A DNA stretch of 6,317 nucleotides from Clostridia bacterium (GTDB lineage: Bacteria > Bacillota > Clostridia > Oscillospirales > RGIG7773). Position numbers and translations under genes: made by a program. The stretch covers positions 1 through 6,317 of the forward strand of contig JAFZHO010000105.1 in the NCBI GenBank assembly GCA_017554835.1, in the 5' to 3' direction. The notes beneath the pieces were generated by a model, which searched no databases, was not told the DNA's origin, and worked only from the letters and a program-made list of their open reading frames with translations. Of the stretch, positions 1-6,127 are shown in pieces; positions within the stretch are counted from its first letter, which is position 1, and each line of letters starts with the position of its first letter.

Positions 1-347
1 ATATTCCTATGGTTTATAATACGGGCGAGGAAATTCGCCACCTTGCAACGCGGCTTATGCAGTTAACGGCCATTTCCATGCCTTTTGATGCATTGGCGCA
101 CGCTTCGTATTTTGCTATGCGTTCAGGCGGAAAAATGATGACTACCTTTATTTTCGACTGCGGTTTTACCTGGTGCGGAAACGTTGCTATCGCCTTTATT
201 CTTACGAGATTTACGGCAATTCCGTTCTTATATCTTTTTGCAATAATGCAGGGAATAGCAATTATAAAAGCGTTTGTTGGAATTATATTTATCAGAAGCG
301 GATTCTGGGTTAAAAATATAATAGAAGAACAAAAAACTGAGGTCTGA
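1..347 (+). CDS. MATE family efflux transporter, C-terminal fragment (5' end outside window)
   Basis: This is the last ~114 codons of a multidrug and toxic compound extrusion (MATE) transporter, an inner-membrane antiporter that uses a Na+ or H+ gradient to export organic cations. The open frame runs in from the left edge (frame starts at base 3, Ile-Pro before the first internal Met at 9), so the Met at 9 is not the real start. The visible part fits the final helices of the family: the P-x-V-Y-N-T-G-E-E-I-R stretch, then a helix with HASYFAMRSGGK, then two more hydrophobic segments ending in WVKNI and a short charged tail. A full MATE protein is about 450 residues, so about three quarters is missing. 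It ends at TGA 345-347, which lies in the loop of a terminator hairpin. Family assignment is from sequence resemblance; substrate cannot be told. Confidence 0.85.
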   Translation, partial: IPMVYNTGEEIRHLATRLMQLTAISMPFDALAHASYFAMRSGGKMMTTFIFDCGFTWCGNVAIAFILTRFTAIPFLYLFAIMQGIAIIKAFVGIIFIRSGFWVKNIIEEQKTEV

Positions 348-362
348 GACCTCAGTTTTTTT
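331..362. terminator. Bidirectional rho-independent terminator shared by MATE and oxidoreductase genes
   Basis: A perfect inverted repeat: an 8-bp core stem CTGAGGTC (337-344) with GACCTCAG (348-355), a 3-base TGA loop, extended by six A (331-336) pairing with T (356-361). The A and T tracts give a T-run on both strands, so it can end transcription from the left (+) and from the right (-). The TGA loop is the stop codon of the MATE gene, and the oxidoreductase stop codon on the other strand is 16 bases away. Confidence 0.93.
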
Positions 363-378
363 ATTTTAACATATGGAT

Positions 379-1464
379 TTAATCAAAATAAACGGGTTTT
401 CCTGTTTTTGAAGATTCGTAGATCGCTTCAAGAATTTCGGAAACGACGCATGCCTGCTCAGGAAGAACGTATGGCTGAGTATCGTCGATTACTGCTTTAA
501 TCCAGTTTGCTGCTTCCACGTCGGAGGAGCTTGCGCCTGCTCCGTCATAAAAGGCAACGCCCCCTGCAGATGTATCAACGATGGTTTCCGTCTGGTGACC
601 AAGTTCGATTTTATTTACTTTAAGAACGTTATTTTTAATTTCAAGACCTTCTCGGCTTCCGCAAAGAACGCAGCTGCCTTCTTCTATAGGTTCGGAAGTA
701 TTAAGAGCCCAGCTCGTTTCAAGAAGAATAGTTGCTCCGTTTTTCATACGGATAAAAGCGCAAGCCGCCTCTTCGAGAGGAGTAGTGCTGACGCCGTTAT
801 CTCCCCAGATATTTCCTGCTTCGGGGTGCTCAAGCTTTTTATGAGTTTTTCCGATAACAAGCTCCGGCTCATAGTTATTCATAAGAAATAGGGTTAAATC
901 AAGAGAATGGGTTGCAATATCAATAATTGGTCCGCCACCCTGAGCATCCTCGTCAAGAAAAACGCCCCAGTTAGGAGTTCCTCTTCTACGGGTTGCAAGG
1001 CAGTTGGCATAATATATCTCGCCGACTGCGCCTGTATCAATATAATTTTTTGCAAAAATGCTCTGAGGTTTTTGTCTGTGTTGATATCCGATGGTAAGTT
1101 TTTTGCCTGTTTTCTTTGCAGCTTCACACATTCTTCTCGCATCTTCTGCAGTTTTTGCCATAGGTTTTTCACACATAACGTGTTTGTCTGCATAAAGGGC
1201 ATCGATAGTCATCTGGGCGTGTTCGCGATTAGGAGTTAAAACGTGAACAACTTCGATTTCGGGGTTTTTAAGAAGTTCTTTATAATCGGTATAAACTTTT
1301 GCATCAGGTGTTCCGTATTTTTCTTTGGCTTTTTCAGCGCGCTGGGGAACGATATCGCAAAATGCAATCATTTCAACGTTTTTAAGTTTTGATAAAGAGG
1401 GCATATGCTTTCCGTTTGCGATACCACCGCAACCGATGATGCCGATTTTTACGATTCTATCCAT
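379..1464 (-). CDS. Gfo/Idh/MocA family NAD(P)-dependent oxidoreductase
   Basis: Predicted 361-residue cytoplasmic dehydrogenase of the Gfo/Idh/MocA family, which oxidises or reduces sugars, inositols or related cyclic polyols using a bound nicotinamide cofactor. The N-terminal Rossmann fold begins VKIGIIGCGGIA (glycine motif, residues 11-16). The family hallmark E-K-P is at 99-101, with Lys100 the expected catalytic lysine, followed by GYQHR (126-130). In the C-terminal alpha/beta domain GGGPIIDIATH (176-186) supplies the Asp182/His186 pair typical of the active site. Length is normal for the family. The start is chosen at 1464 because AAGGAG (about 1473-1478, minus strand) lies 8 bases upstream. 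No pathway genes flank it, so the substrate cannot be inferred. It is a single-gene unit, convergent with the MATE gene and divergent from the antiporter gene. Confidence 0.93.
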   Translation of the reverse strand: MDRIVKIGIIGCGGIANGKHMPSLSKLKNVEMIAFCDIVPQRAEKAKEKYGTPDAKVYTDYKELLKNPEIEVVHVLTPNREHAQMTIDALYADKHVMCEKPMAKTAEDARRMCEAAKKTGKKLTIGYQHRQKPQSIFAKNYIDTGAVGEIYYANCLATRRRGTPNWGVFLDEDAQGGGPIIDIATHSLDLTLFLMNNYEPELVIGKTHKKLEHPEAGNIWGDNGVSTTPLEEAACAFIRMKNGATILLETSWALNTSEPIEEGSCVLCGSREGLEIKNNVLKVNKIELGHQTETIVDTSAGGVAFYDGAGASSSDVEAANWIKAVIDDTQPYVLPEQACVVSEILEAIYESSKTGKPVYFD

Positions 1465-1507
1465 AATATTTTCTCCTTTTTTGTTGGATTTAAAATTATT
1501 TAATTAC

Positions 1508-1536
1508 ATTATACAACTCATAGTAGAAAAATACCA
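1508..1536 (-). promoter_or_regulatory. Candidate sigma-A promoter for the oxidoreductase gene
   Basis: On the minus strand a perfect -10 hexamer TATAAT occupies 1513-1508. The best-placed -35 (17-bp spacer, 1536-1531) reads TGGTAT, a poor match, so the call rests on the -10 box and position. It would give a leader of roughly 37 bases ahead of the ATG at 1464. Confidence 0.5.
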
Positions 1537-1569
1537 TATTTTTTTTAGAAAAAGACAACAGAAACCCTA

Positions 1570-1598
1570 TTGAATTACTTTTTTCGTTGTGATATAAT
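1570..1598 (+). promoter_or_regulatory. Extended -10 sigma-A promoter for the antiporter gene
   Basis: TTGAAT at 1570-1575 (-35), a 17-bp spacer, and TATAAT at 1593-1598 (-10) preceded by TGa at 1590-1592 (extended -10). Transcription would begin near 1605, giving a leader of about 80 bases before the ATG at 1687. This placement also argues against any translation start upstream of about 1605 in the same frame. Confidence 0.82.
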
Positions 1599-1624
1599 TA
1601 ACCAGGTTTTTAAGAAGACCTTAA

Positions 1625-1656
1625 AAAAGAAGGCCTCCATGACGAGACCTTCTTTT
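1625..1656 (+). promoter_or_regulatory. Terminator-like hairpin in the antiporter 5' leader (candidate attenuator)
   Basis: AAAAGAAGG (1625-1633) pairs with CCTTCTTTT (1648-1656); after one C/A mismatch the stem continues CTC (1635-1637) with GAG (1644-1646) around a 6-base loop. A U-rich run (TTTTATTTTGTTT) follows. It resembles an intrinsic terminator but lies between a good promoter and the coding region, with no upstream gene on this strand to terminate. A second AGACCTT copy at 1616-1622 could pair with the same 5' arm. Regulation by attenuation is inference; it might also serve as an mRNA-stabilising structure. Confidence 0.55.
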
Positions 1657-1686
1657 ATTTTGTTTGAATTTATAGGAGGAGTTTTT

Positions 1687-2961
1687 ATGCAGATATTACT
1701 TTCACTTTCTATTGCTATTTTTGCAGGACTTATGCTTTCCCGACTTGCAAAAATCGTGAAACTTCCTGCGGTTACTGCCTATCTTGTTGCAGGTATTCTG
1801 GTAGGACCCTATCTTCTTGGAAGAATTGGTCTTCCCGGATTTGGTTTTATCAGTATGGAAGATATAAAATCATATAAAATTTTATCCGACGTTGCGTTAG
1901 GATTTATTGCTTTTTCAATAGGAAATGAGTTTCGCTTATCCCAACTTAAAAAAATAGGAAAGCAGGCAACCGTAGTTGGTATTTTTCAAGCGGTTATGGC
2001 AACTTTGATGGTAGATGGAGCATTAATCGGACTTCATTTTCTGATTCCCGATAAATTGCCTCTACCTTCCGCGATTATTCTTGGCGCAGTTGCCTCTGCG
2101 ACTGCACCCGCCGCTACTTTGATGGTTGTCCGTCAGTATAAGGCGAAAGGACCTATCACGGATATTCTTCTTCCCGTAGTTGCTCTTGACGATGCGGTAG
2201 GACTTGTTTTATTCGCTATTTCATTCGGAGTTGCAAAAGCTATTCTTATGGGTGAGATTGATATGATTTCCGTAATCGTTGAACCGATTTTGGAAGTGGT
2301 GTTATCTCTTGCTCTGGGTTATATAATGGGAGTTTTGTTTACCTTTTTCGAGAGATTCTTCCATTCCCGTTCAAAAAGACTTGCAATGTCCGTGACTTTT
2401 GTTTTATTGACTGTTGCTCTTTCAATGGTTACCTTTAATATAGGCGGAATTAAAATCGCATTCTCCTCTCTTCTTGTTTGTATGATGCTTGGAACGGTAT
2501 TTTGCAATATGTGTGATTTCTCGGAAGAGCTTATGGACAGAATCGATAGATGGACAGCACCCCTTTTCGTTTTGTTCTTTGTTATAAGCGGTGCAGAACT
2601 TGAACTTGCAACCTTTAAGGATTCTGTCGTTGTTTTAATTGGCCTTGTTTATATCCTTGTTCGTTCGTTGGGTAAATACGTAGGCGCGTTTTTAAGCGCA
2701 AAATCAGTTAAATGCGATAAAAATATAGTAAAATATCTTGGAATAACTCTTCTACCTCAGGCGGGGGTTGCTCTTGGAATGGCGCTAAAAGCCGAGGAGC
2801 TTGGTCCCGAAGGGCTTATAGTTGCAAATATTACTTTGTTCTCCGTTTTGATTTATGAACTTGTTGGTCCTTTCTTAACCAAGACCGTCCTTATGAAAGC
2901 GGGAGAAATCAAACCCGAAGGCAAAACAAGCGCAAGAGAAATTGCCAAAAAAGAAAACTAA
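1687..2961 (+). CDS. CPA2-type cation:proton antiporter (Na+/H+ exchanger family membrane protein)
   Basis: Predicted 424-residue integral membrane protein with about twelve hydrophobic segments, matching the Na+/H+ exchanger fold (monovalent cation:proton antiporter-2 group). Such proteins exchange Na+ or K+ for H+ across the cytoplasmic membrane in pH and salt homeostasis. Visible family marks are KLPAVTAYLVAGILVGP (residues 25-41), SATAPAAT (137-144) in the broken-helix region, an adjacent Asp pair in VALDDAVGL (168-169) at the expected ion-binding site, and VRSLGKYVGA (325-334) with a conserved Arg/Lys. No C-terminal TrkA-N/RCK domain is present; the protein ends in a short charged tail. 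I chose ATG 1687 because AGGAGG sits at 1674-1679, 7 bases upstream, and the first helix starts at once. The frame is open back to 1570, but that stretch contains the promoter. Transported ion is unknown. Confidence 0.9.
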   Translation: MQILLSLSIAIFAGLMLSRLAKIVKLPAVTAYLVAGILVGPYLLGRIGLPGFGFISMEDIKSYKILSDVALGFIAFSIGNEFRLSQLKKIGKQATVVGIFQAVMATLMVDGALIGLHFLIPDKLPLPSAIILGAVASATAPAATLMVVRQYKAKGPITDILLPVVALDDAVGLVLFAISFGVAKAILMGEIDMISVIVEPILEVVLSLALGYIMGVLFTFFERFFHSRSKRLAMSVTFVLLTVALSMVTFNIGGIKIAFSSLLVCMMLGTVFCNMCDFSEELMDRIDRWTAPLFVLFFVISGAELELATFKDSVVVLIGLVYILVRSLGKYVGAFLSAKSVKCDKNIVKYLGITLLPQAGVALGMALKAEELGPEGLIVANITLFSVLIYELVGPFLTKTVLMKAGEIKPEGKTSAREIAKKEN

Positions 2962-2965
2962 GAAT

Positions 2966-2998
2966 AAAAGAACAAGGAAAAAATCCTTGTTCTTTTTT
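2966..2998 (+). terminator. Rho-independent terminator of the antiporter gene
   Basis: A 13-bp perfect stem: AAAAGAACAAGGA (2966-2978) pairs with TCCTTGTTCTTTT (2984-2996) around a 5-A loop, followed by more T. It starts 5 bases after the TAA stop. Its 3' arm contains the TTGTTC hexamer that may act as the -35 box of the next gene. Confidence 0.92.
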
Positions 2999-3015
2999 AT
3001 TTGTTGTATTATAAT
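2987..3015 (+). promoter_or_regulatory. Candidate promoter of the LCP gene, overlapping the upstream terminator
   Basis: A perfect -10 TATAAT at 3010-3015 with TTGTTC at 2987-2992 exactly 17 bp upstream. The -35 matches consensus only in TTG, so strength is uncertain. Start of transcription would be near 3022, about 36 bases before the GTG codon. The -35 lies wholly in the 3' arm of the preceding terminator stem. Confidence 0.55.
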
Positions 3016-3057
3016 AATAAGTGACCCTATTTTTAATAAGGAAAGGAAGTAATAATC

Positions 3058-4272
3058 GTGACGTCAAAAAAGAAAACAATTATTGCAAGTATAGTTTCTT
3101 TTATTCTGGTTATTTCCATCGTTTCAGGATGCGGAATAGCCATAATAAATGCCATAAACAATAAAAACGCTCAGAGTGGTGACGTTCTTGGTTCTATGAC
3201 AAAGGTGGAAGGCAAGACCGTTAATATCCTTCTTCTCGGAACAGACGAATCAAGAAGAAGAACGGATACTATGATGCTTTTCTCTCTTGATACGGAGGAA
3301 AATAAACTAACTATTACCTCCATTCCCCGTGATACAAAGATTAAAATTAAAAACAGAGCCCAGAAACTTAACGCAAGTATTCCTTTCGGCAGTTTGGGGC
3401 TTCTTATCCAGAATATAAAAGATATGACGGGTATTCCGATTCATCATTATGCTCTTGTTGATTTTACGGGATTTAGAAATATTATCGATATTCTCGGCGG
3501 CGTTGAGTTTGACGTTCCAATGAGAATGAAATATAGTGACCCAACCCAAGACCTTTATATCGATCTTGAAAAAGGCGTTCAGATTCTGGACGGTAAAAAA
3601 GCTGAGCAGGTGGTGCGATATAGATACGGCTATGCAATGGGCGATTATAAGAGAATCGAAGTTCAGCGTGACTTTATGATTGCTCTTATGGAGCAGAAAT
3701 TCAAACCTGAATATCTTTCAAAGGCGGTAGATATCTTTAAAGAGATTTCAAAATATGCCGAAACAAATATAACCGTTGGCGATATGATGAATTATCTTTC
3801 AAGTATTAAAAAGCTGAATATGGAAGAAATAAATAACGTAAAAATGCCCGGTCAGTCAAGATATATTAATAGAACTTCTTATTTTATAGCTGATATAGAA
3901 GGTGTTAAAGAAGAGTTCTGCACCTTGTTTGGCGGCGATCCCGAAAACGTTAAAGAAGAGGTTTACGGCTATACTGATATAGACTACGGAAAAGGTCAGG
4001 ATGATAGTTCAGACAAAGATGATGACAAAGACGATGAACCGAAAAAAGACCCCGAAGACGAAAATCCTTCAAAAGATCCTATTGATAATAAAGAAGAAGA
4101 ACCAAAAGAAGACGACCCAACTCCTCCCGAGGATGAGCCAATAGAAGAGCCCGAAAAGCCGGTAGAAGACCCTGAGGAACCAAAGGAAGACGAGCCAACT
4201 CCTCCTGAGGAAGAGACGGAACCCGAGCCCGAACCCGAACCCGATCCCGATCCTGATACAACAAACGAATAA
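3058..4272 (+). CDS. LCP (LytR-CpsA-Psr) family cell-wall glycopolymer ligase with acidic C-terminal tail
   Basis: Predicted 404-residue membrane-anchored enzyme. LCP proteins move undecaprenyl-phosphate-linked glycopolymers (teichoic acids, capsule, secondary wall polymers) onto peptidoglycan outside the cell. A Lys-rich start (4-6) and one hydrophobic segment (about 7-31) anchor it; the LCP domain runs from about 54 to 210. Visible catalytic and lipid-binding marks are NILLLGTD (D63), R68, D70, SIPRD (R91, D92), HYALVDFTGF and ILGGVEFDVP (130-154), and R187, R189, D196, R199, Q203, R204 in the VRYR...GDYKRIEVQR block. Residues about 311-404 form a disordered-looking Asp/Glu/Pro/Lys tail. 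The GTG start at 3058 is supported by AAAGGAAG at 3042-3049, about 8 bases upstream; no better in-frame ATG exists. Which polymer it handles is unknown. The neighbouring SLH-protein gene fits a wall-assembly role. Confidence 0.92.
   Translation: MTSKKKTIIASIVSFILVISIVSGCGIAIINAINNKNAQSGDVLGSMTKVEGKTVNILLLGTDESRRRTDTMMLFSLDTEENKLTITSIPRDTKIKIKNRAQKLNASIPFGSLGLLIQNIKDMTGIPIHHYALVDFTGFRNIIDILGGVEFDVPMRMKYSDPTQDLYIDLEKGVQILDGKKAEQVVRYRYGYAMGDYKRIEVQRDFMIALMEQKFKPEYLSKAVDIFKEISKYAETNITVGDMMNYLSSIKKLNMEEINNVKMPGQSRYINRTSYFIADIEGVKEEFCTLFGGDPENVKEEVYGYTDIDYGKGQDDSSDKDDDKDDEPKKDPEDENPSKDPIDNKEEEPKEDDPTPPEDEPIEEPEKPVEDPEEPKEDEPTPPEEETEPEPEPEPDPDPDTTNE
4099..4257 (+). repeat. Repetitive acidic-tail coding region of the LCP gene
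   Basis: Bases 4099-4137 and 4177-4215 are a 39-base direct repeat 78 bases (26 codons) apart with 4 mismatches. They encode residues 348-360 and 374-386, both beginning EPKED and containing PTPPE. Bases 4219-4257 then encode alternating Glu-Pro and Asp-Pro dipeptides (residues 388-400). This looks like in-frame expansion of a low-complexity tail. Confidence 0.8.
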
Positions 4273-4276
4273 AAAT

Positions 4277-4308
4277 AAAACCCCTTCAGATTTCTCTGAA
4301 GGGGTTTT
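4277..4308. terminator. Bidirectional rho-independent terminator between the LCP and SLH genes
   Basis: A perfect 14-bp stem, AAAACCCCTTCAGA (4277-4290) with TCTGAAGGGGTTTT (4295-4308), closed by a TTTC loop. Both strands end in a T-run. It begins 4 bases after the LCP stop codon and ends 6 bases from the stop codon of the convergent gene, so it serves both. Confidence 0.95.
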
Positions 4309-4314
4309 CTAATA

Positions 4315-5973
4315 TTATATTTCTATATAATTTAGGAAAAAGTTCATCATAAGCTGAGACGCTTCGGCACGAGTTGCAGTTCCATCGGGGTCGAATTTGT
4401 TGTCGCCTTTACCTGAAACTACCTGGTTTAAAACTGCCCAGCTGATAGCGTTTTCTGCCCAGGGCTCAATTTTATCTGCATCGTCAAAGAGTAATACGAT
4501 ATCTCCTAATTCTCCTAATTCTTCACCGGGCTTTCCGAGGAAGTTCCAAAGCATAGTAACAAGCTGTTCACGGGTGATATAATCTTCAGGGTTTGTTCCG
4601 TCGGAAACGCCTGCTTCAATTGCCCATAATCTTGCTCCTTCGTACCAGGGTTTGCCTTCTGGAGGAGTAGTATCAGCACCTGCCATACGAGCAAGAAGCA
4701 TCATCATCTGACCACGGGTGAATTTTCCGTTAGGGTCGAAGTCAGTGTCGCTCACGCCTTTGAAAAGTCCTCTTGCAGTAACAAAACCTGTCGCGGAGGC
4801 GAACCAGTCGTTGGCATTTATGTCGTCGTAAGTTCTTGGAGCTATGGTAAATTCCTCTGCTTCCTGATCTGAAGACATAATTGTCACCATATCATCAAAT
4901 TCATAAGTGTTTTCACAATCGTTATACGTTAAAGCAGCACCATCTGTAATAATAACGTCGTTTGTGATAGATATTTCAGGCGTTATAATCCAATATTCAA
5001 TAAATTCGTCGCTTGTTTCTATATATCCAAGGGAACCCCAGGAGGTCATAACTCCACCGTTAGAATTTATATAAGCGTTATCGATTATTATTTTTGGGGC
5101 TGAGATTCCGTAAGAATAGATGGACTGCATATTAAGTATAATTGCAGAGCCGCGATTGATTACCAAATTGCCGTCATAAACGTATATTCCGTAAACGTCA
5201 GTAAACTCACTTGCCATATCCATTTTTACAATGCTGTTTTCGATTGTTGCATTATTATTAACTTCGAATCCGTCGCAATAATTGCTCTCGTCAATTATAC
5301 TGCATAAAGCACTGCATTTAACGGTACTATCTTTGATTAAAAGATTGTCGCAATAAAGAAAACGCGTATAATATGAGGACATCGACGCAATAGTTACGTT
5401 GGCACCGTTAATGATGTTTATATTATTTGCGTCAATACTTCCGTTTTCGTTTAGCAGAGAAGCAAGAGTTATGTTAGCACCACTTATGATAAGGTCCAGA
5501 CATGATATTGTGCTGGAGTAAATTGACTCGTCTGTTGTAGATACCTGAAGAACAGATAGCGTTCCTTCTCCTGTTATGACGAGATCACCATCGCAATAAA
5601 TTGCGGTGTTGAGAGAGACAGAGTCATTTAAAATAGCGGCTTGTTCCTCAAGAAGAATGGTTACTGGTTTGCCGGAAAATTCAGCGCCAACTATGGATAA
5701 TCCAAGAGCTGCAGCGTTATGCAAGGTCAGGGTCTGAGTTTTCTGATTCCATAACCAGTATGAACCTTCTCCCTGGTATCCCCAGGAACTTTCGTCAGAA
5801 ACGGAGATGAAAATCTCTTCAAGAGTGCATTCACCCAGGTATGTATAGGTAACGTCGTCCTGAACGTAGTCTTCACCTTTGATAGGGCCTGTTGCTTCTG
5901 CTGAAACAACTGAAACAGGCATGCTGGCAAAAACCATACATATTATTAATAGGCATACAATAATTTTTTTCAT
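4315..5973 (-). CDS. Secreted SLH-domain surface protein with beta-solenoid-like carbohydrate-binding-type repeats
   Basis: Predicted 552-residue exported protein. A signal peptide (Lys2-Lys3, hydrophobic core, probable cut after VSA at 23-25) is followed by a WLWNQKTQTLTLHN segment (73-86) of a kind common at the start of clostridial secreted repeat proteins, often annotated as carbohydrate-binding-domain proteins. Residues about 115-345 hold irregular repeats of 24-33 residues with the pattern aromatic-Cys-x-[DN]-hydrophobic-x-I, as in YCDGDLVIT (126-134), YCDNLLIKD (207-215) and YCDGFEVNN (232-240); this suggests a parallel beta-helix. Three SLH domains close the protein (about 381-430, 441-482, 491-548), with the TRAE-type motif as TRGQ (419-422), TREQ (467-470) and TRAE (534-537). 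SLH domains hold proteins non-covalently to wall polymers. Start at 5973 is supported by AAAGGAGT (about 5981-5988, minus strand) 8 bases upstream; the in-frame extension to 6030 lacks a site. No catalytic motif is seen, so ligand and role are unknown. Confidence 0.87.
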   Translation of the reverse strand: MKKIIVCLLIICMVFASMPVSVVSAEATGPIKGEDYVQDDVTYTYLGECTLEEIFISVSDESSWGYQGEGSYWLWNQKTQTLTLHNAAALGLSIVGAEFSGKPVTILLEEQAAILNDSVSLNTAIYCDGDLVITGEGTLSVLQVSTTDESIYSSTISCLDLIISGANITLASLLNENGSIDANNINIINGANVTIASMSSYYTRFLYCDNLLIKDSTVKCSALCSIIDESNYCDGFEVNNNATIENSIVKMDMASEFTDVYGIYVYDGNLVINRGSAIILNMQSIYSYGISAPKIIIDNAYINSNGGVMTSWGSLGYIETSDEFIEYWIITPEISITNDVIITDGAALTYNDCENTYEFDDMVTIMSSDQEAEEFTIAPRTYDDINANDWFASATGFVTARGLFKGVSDTDFDPNGKFTRGQMMMLLARMAGADTTPPEGKPWYEGARLWAIEAGVSDGTNPEDYITREQLVTMLWNFLGKPGEELGELGDIVLLFDDADKIEPWAENAISWAVLNQVVSGKGDNKFDPDGTATRAEASQLMMNFFLNYIEI

Positions 5974-6002
5974 AATTAAAACTCCTTTCCTATTATAAAT
6001 AA

Positions 6003-6030
6003 AGTCTATCATAAAGGCAGGAAATGTCAA
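6003..6030 (-). promoter_or_regulatory. Candidate promoter of the SLH-protein gene
   Basis: On the minus strand a perfect -35 TTGACA lies at 6030-6025, then a 16-bp spacer and -10 TAGACT at 6008-6003 (4 of 6 matches) preceded by TGa, an extended -10. Transcription would begin near 5996, giving a leader of about 23 bases containing the ribosome binding site. A TATAAT at 5997-5992 is better in sequence but too close to the ribosome binding site. Confidence 0.6.
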
Positions 6031-6073
6031 TAAATTCGTAAAGAAAATAAATTGTATTTTTTCAAAAAAGGGG

Positions 6074-6103
6074 TTGACATAGAGAGGAGAGGTGTGGTAT
6101 ATT
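6074..6103 (+). promoter_or_regulatory. Upstream tandem promoter (P1), probable rRNA operon
   Basis: TTGACA at 6074-6079, 18-bp spacer, TATATT at 6098-6103 preceded by TGg (extended -10). An A/T-rich stretch (6041-6069) lies just upstream and could act as an UP element. Start would be near 6110. It is one of two strong same-direction promoters with -10 boxes 92 bp apart, the arrangement described for rRNA operons in Bacillus and relatives. Confidence 0.8.
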
Positions 6104-6127
6104 AAGTGGGTTGCCGCTTAAAGAGGC

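Noticed and set aside
595..1239. Open frames on the plus strand and a second minus-strand frame inside the oxidoreductase gene
   Set aside because: They overlap a well-supported family gene, have no ribosome binding sites and give low-complexity or Cys/Phe/Ser-rich products with no recognisable domain.
1570..1686. N-terminal extension of the antiporter (starts at 1570 or at ATG 1639)
   Set aside because: The 1570 region contains the -35 and -10 boxes, so it would not be transcribed. ATG 1639 lies in the loop of a terminator-like hairpin with only a weak GAAGG nearby, whereas ATG 1687 has AGGAGG at ideal spacing and starts directly at the first helix.
1605..1686. Known Na+ or Li+ riboswitch upstream of the antiporter
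   Set aside because: Only about 20 bases lie between the predicted transcription start and the hairpin, too few for a known aptamer, and I recognise no conserved aptamer motif.
4099..4257. CRISPR-like or mobile-element repeat
   Set aside because: The repeats are in frame, follow codon structure and encode a low-complexity protein tail; there are no spacers, terminal inverted repeats or target duplications.
4079..4264. Minus-strand open frame opposite the LCP acidic tail
   Set aside because: It is the complement of Glu/Pro/Asp repeat codons and gives an Arg/Leu-rich product with no start signals.
5974..6030. N-terminal extension of the SLH protein to 6030 (minus strand)
   Set aside because: It would place residues before a textbook signal peptide, overlaps the promoter, and has no ribosome binding site; the start at 5973 has a strong one.
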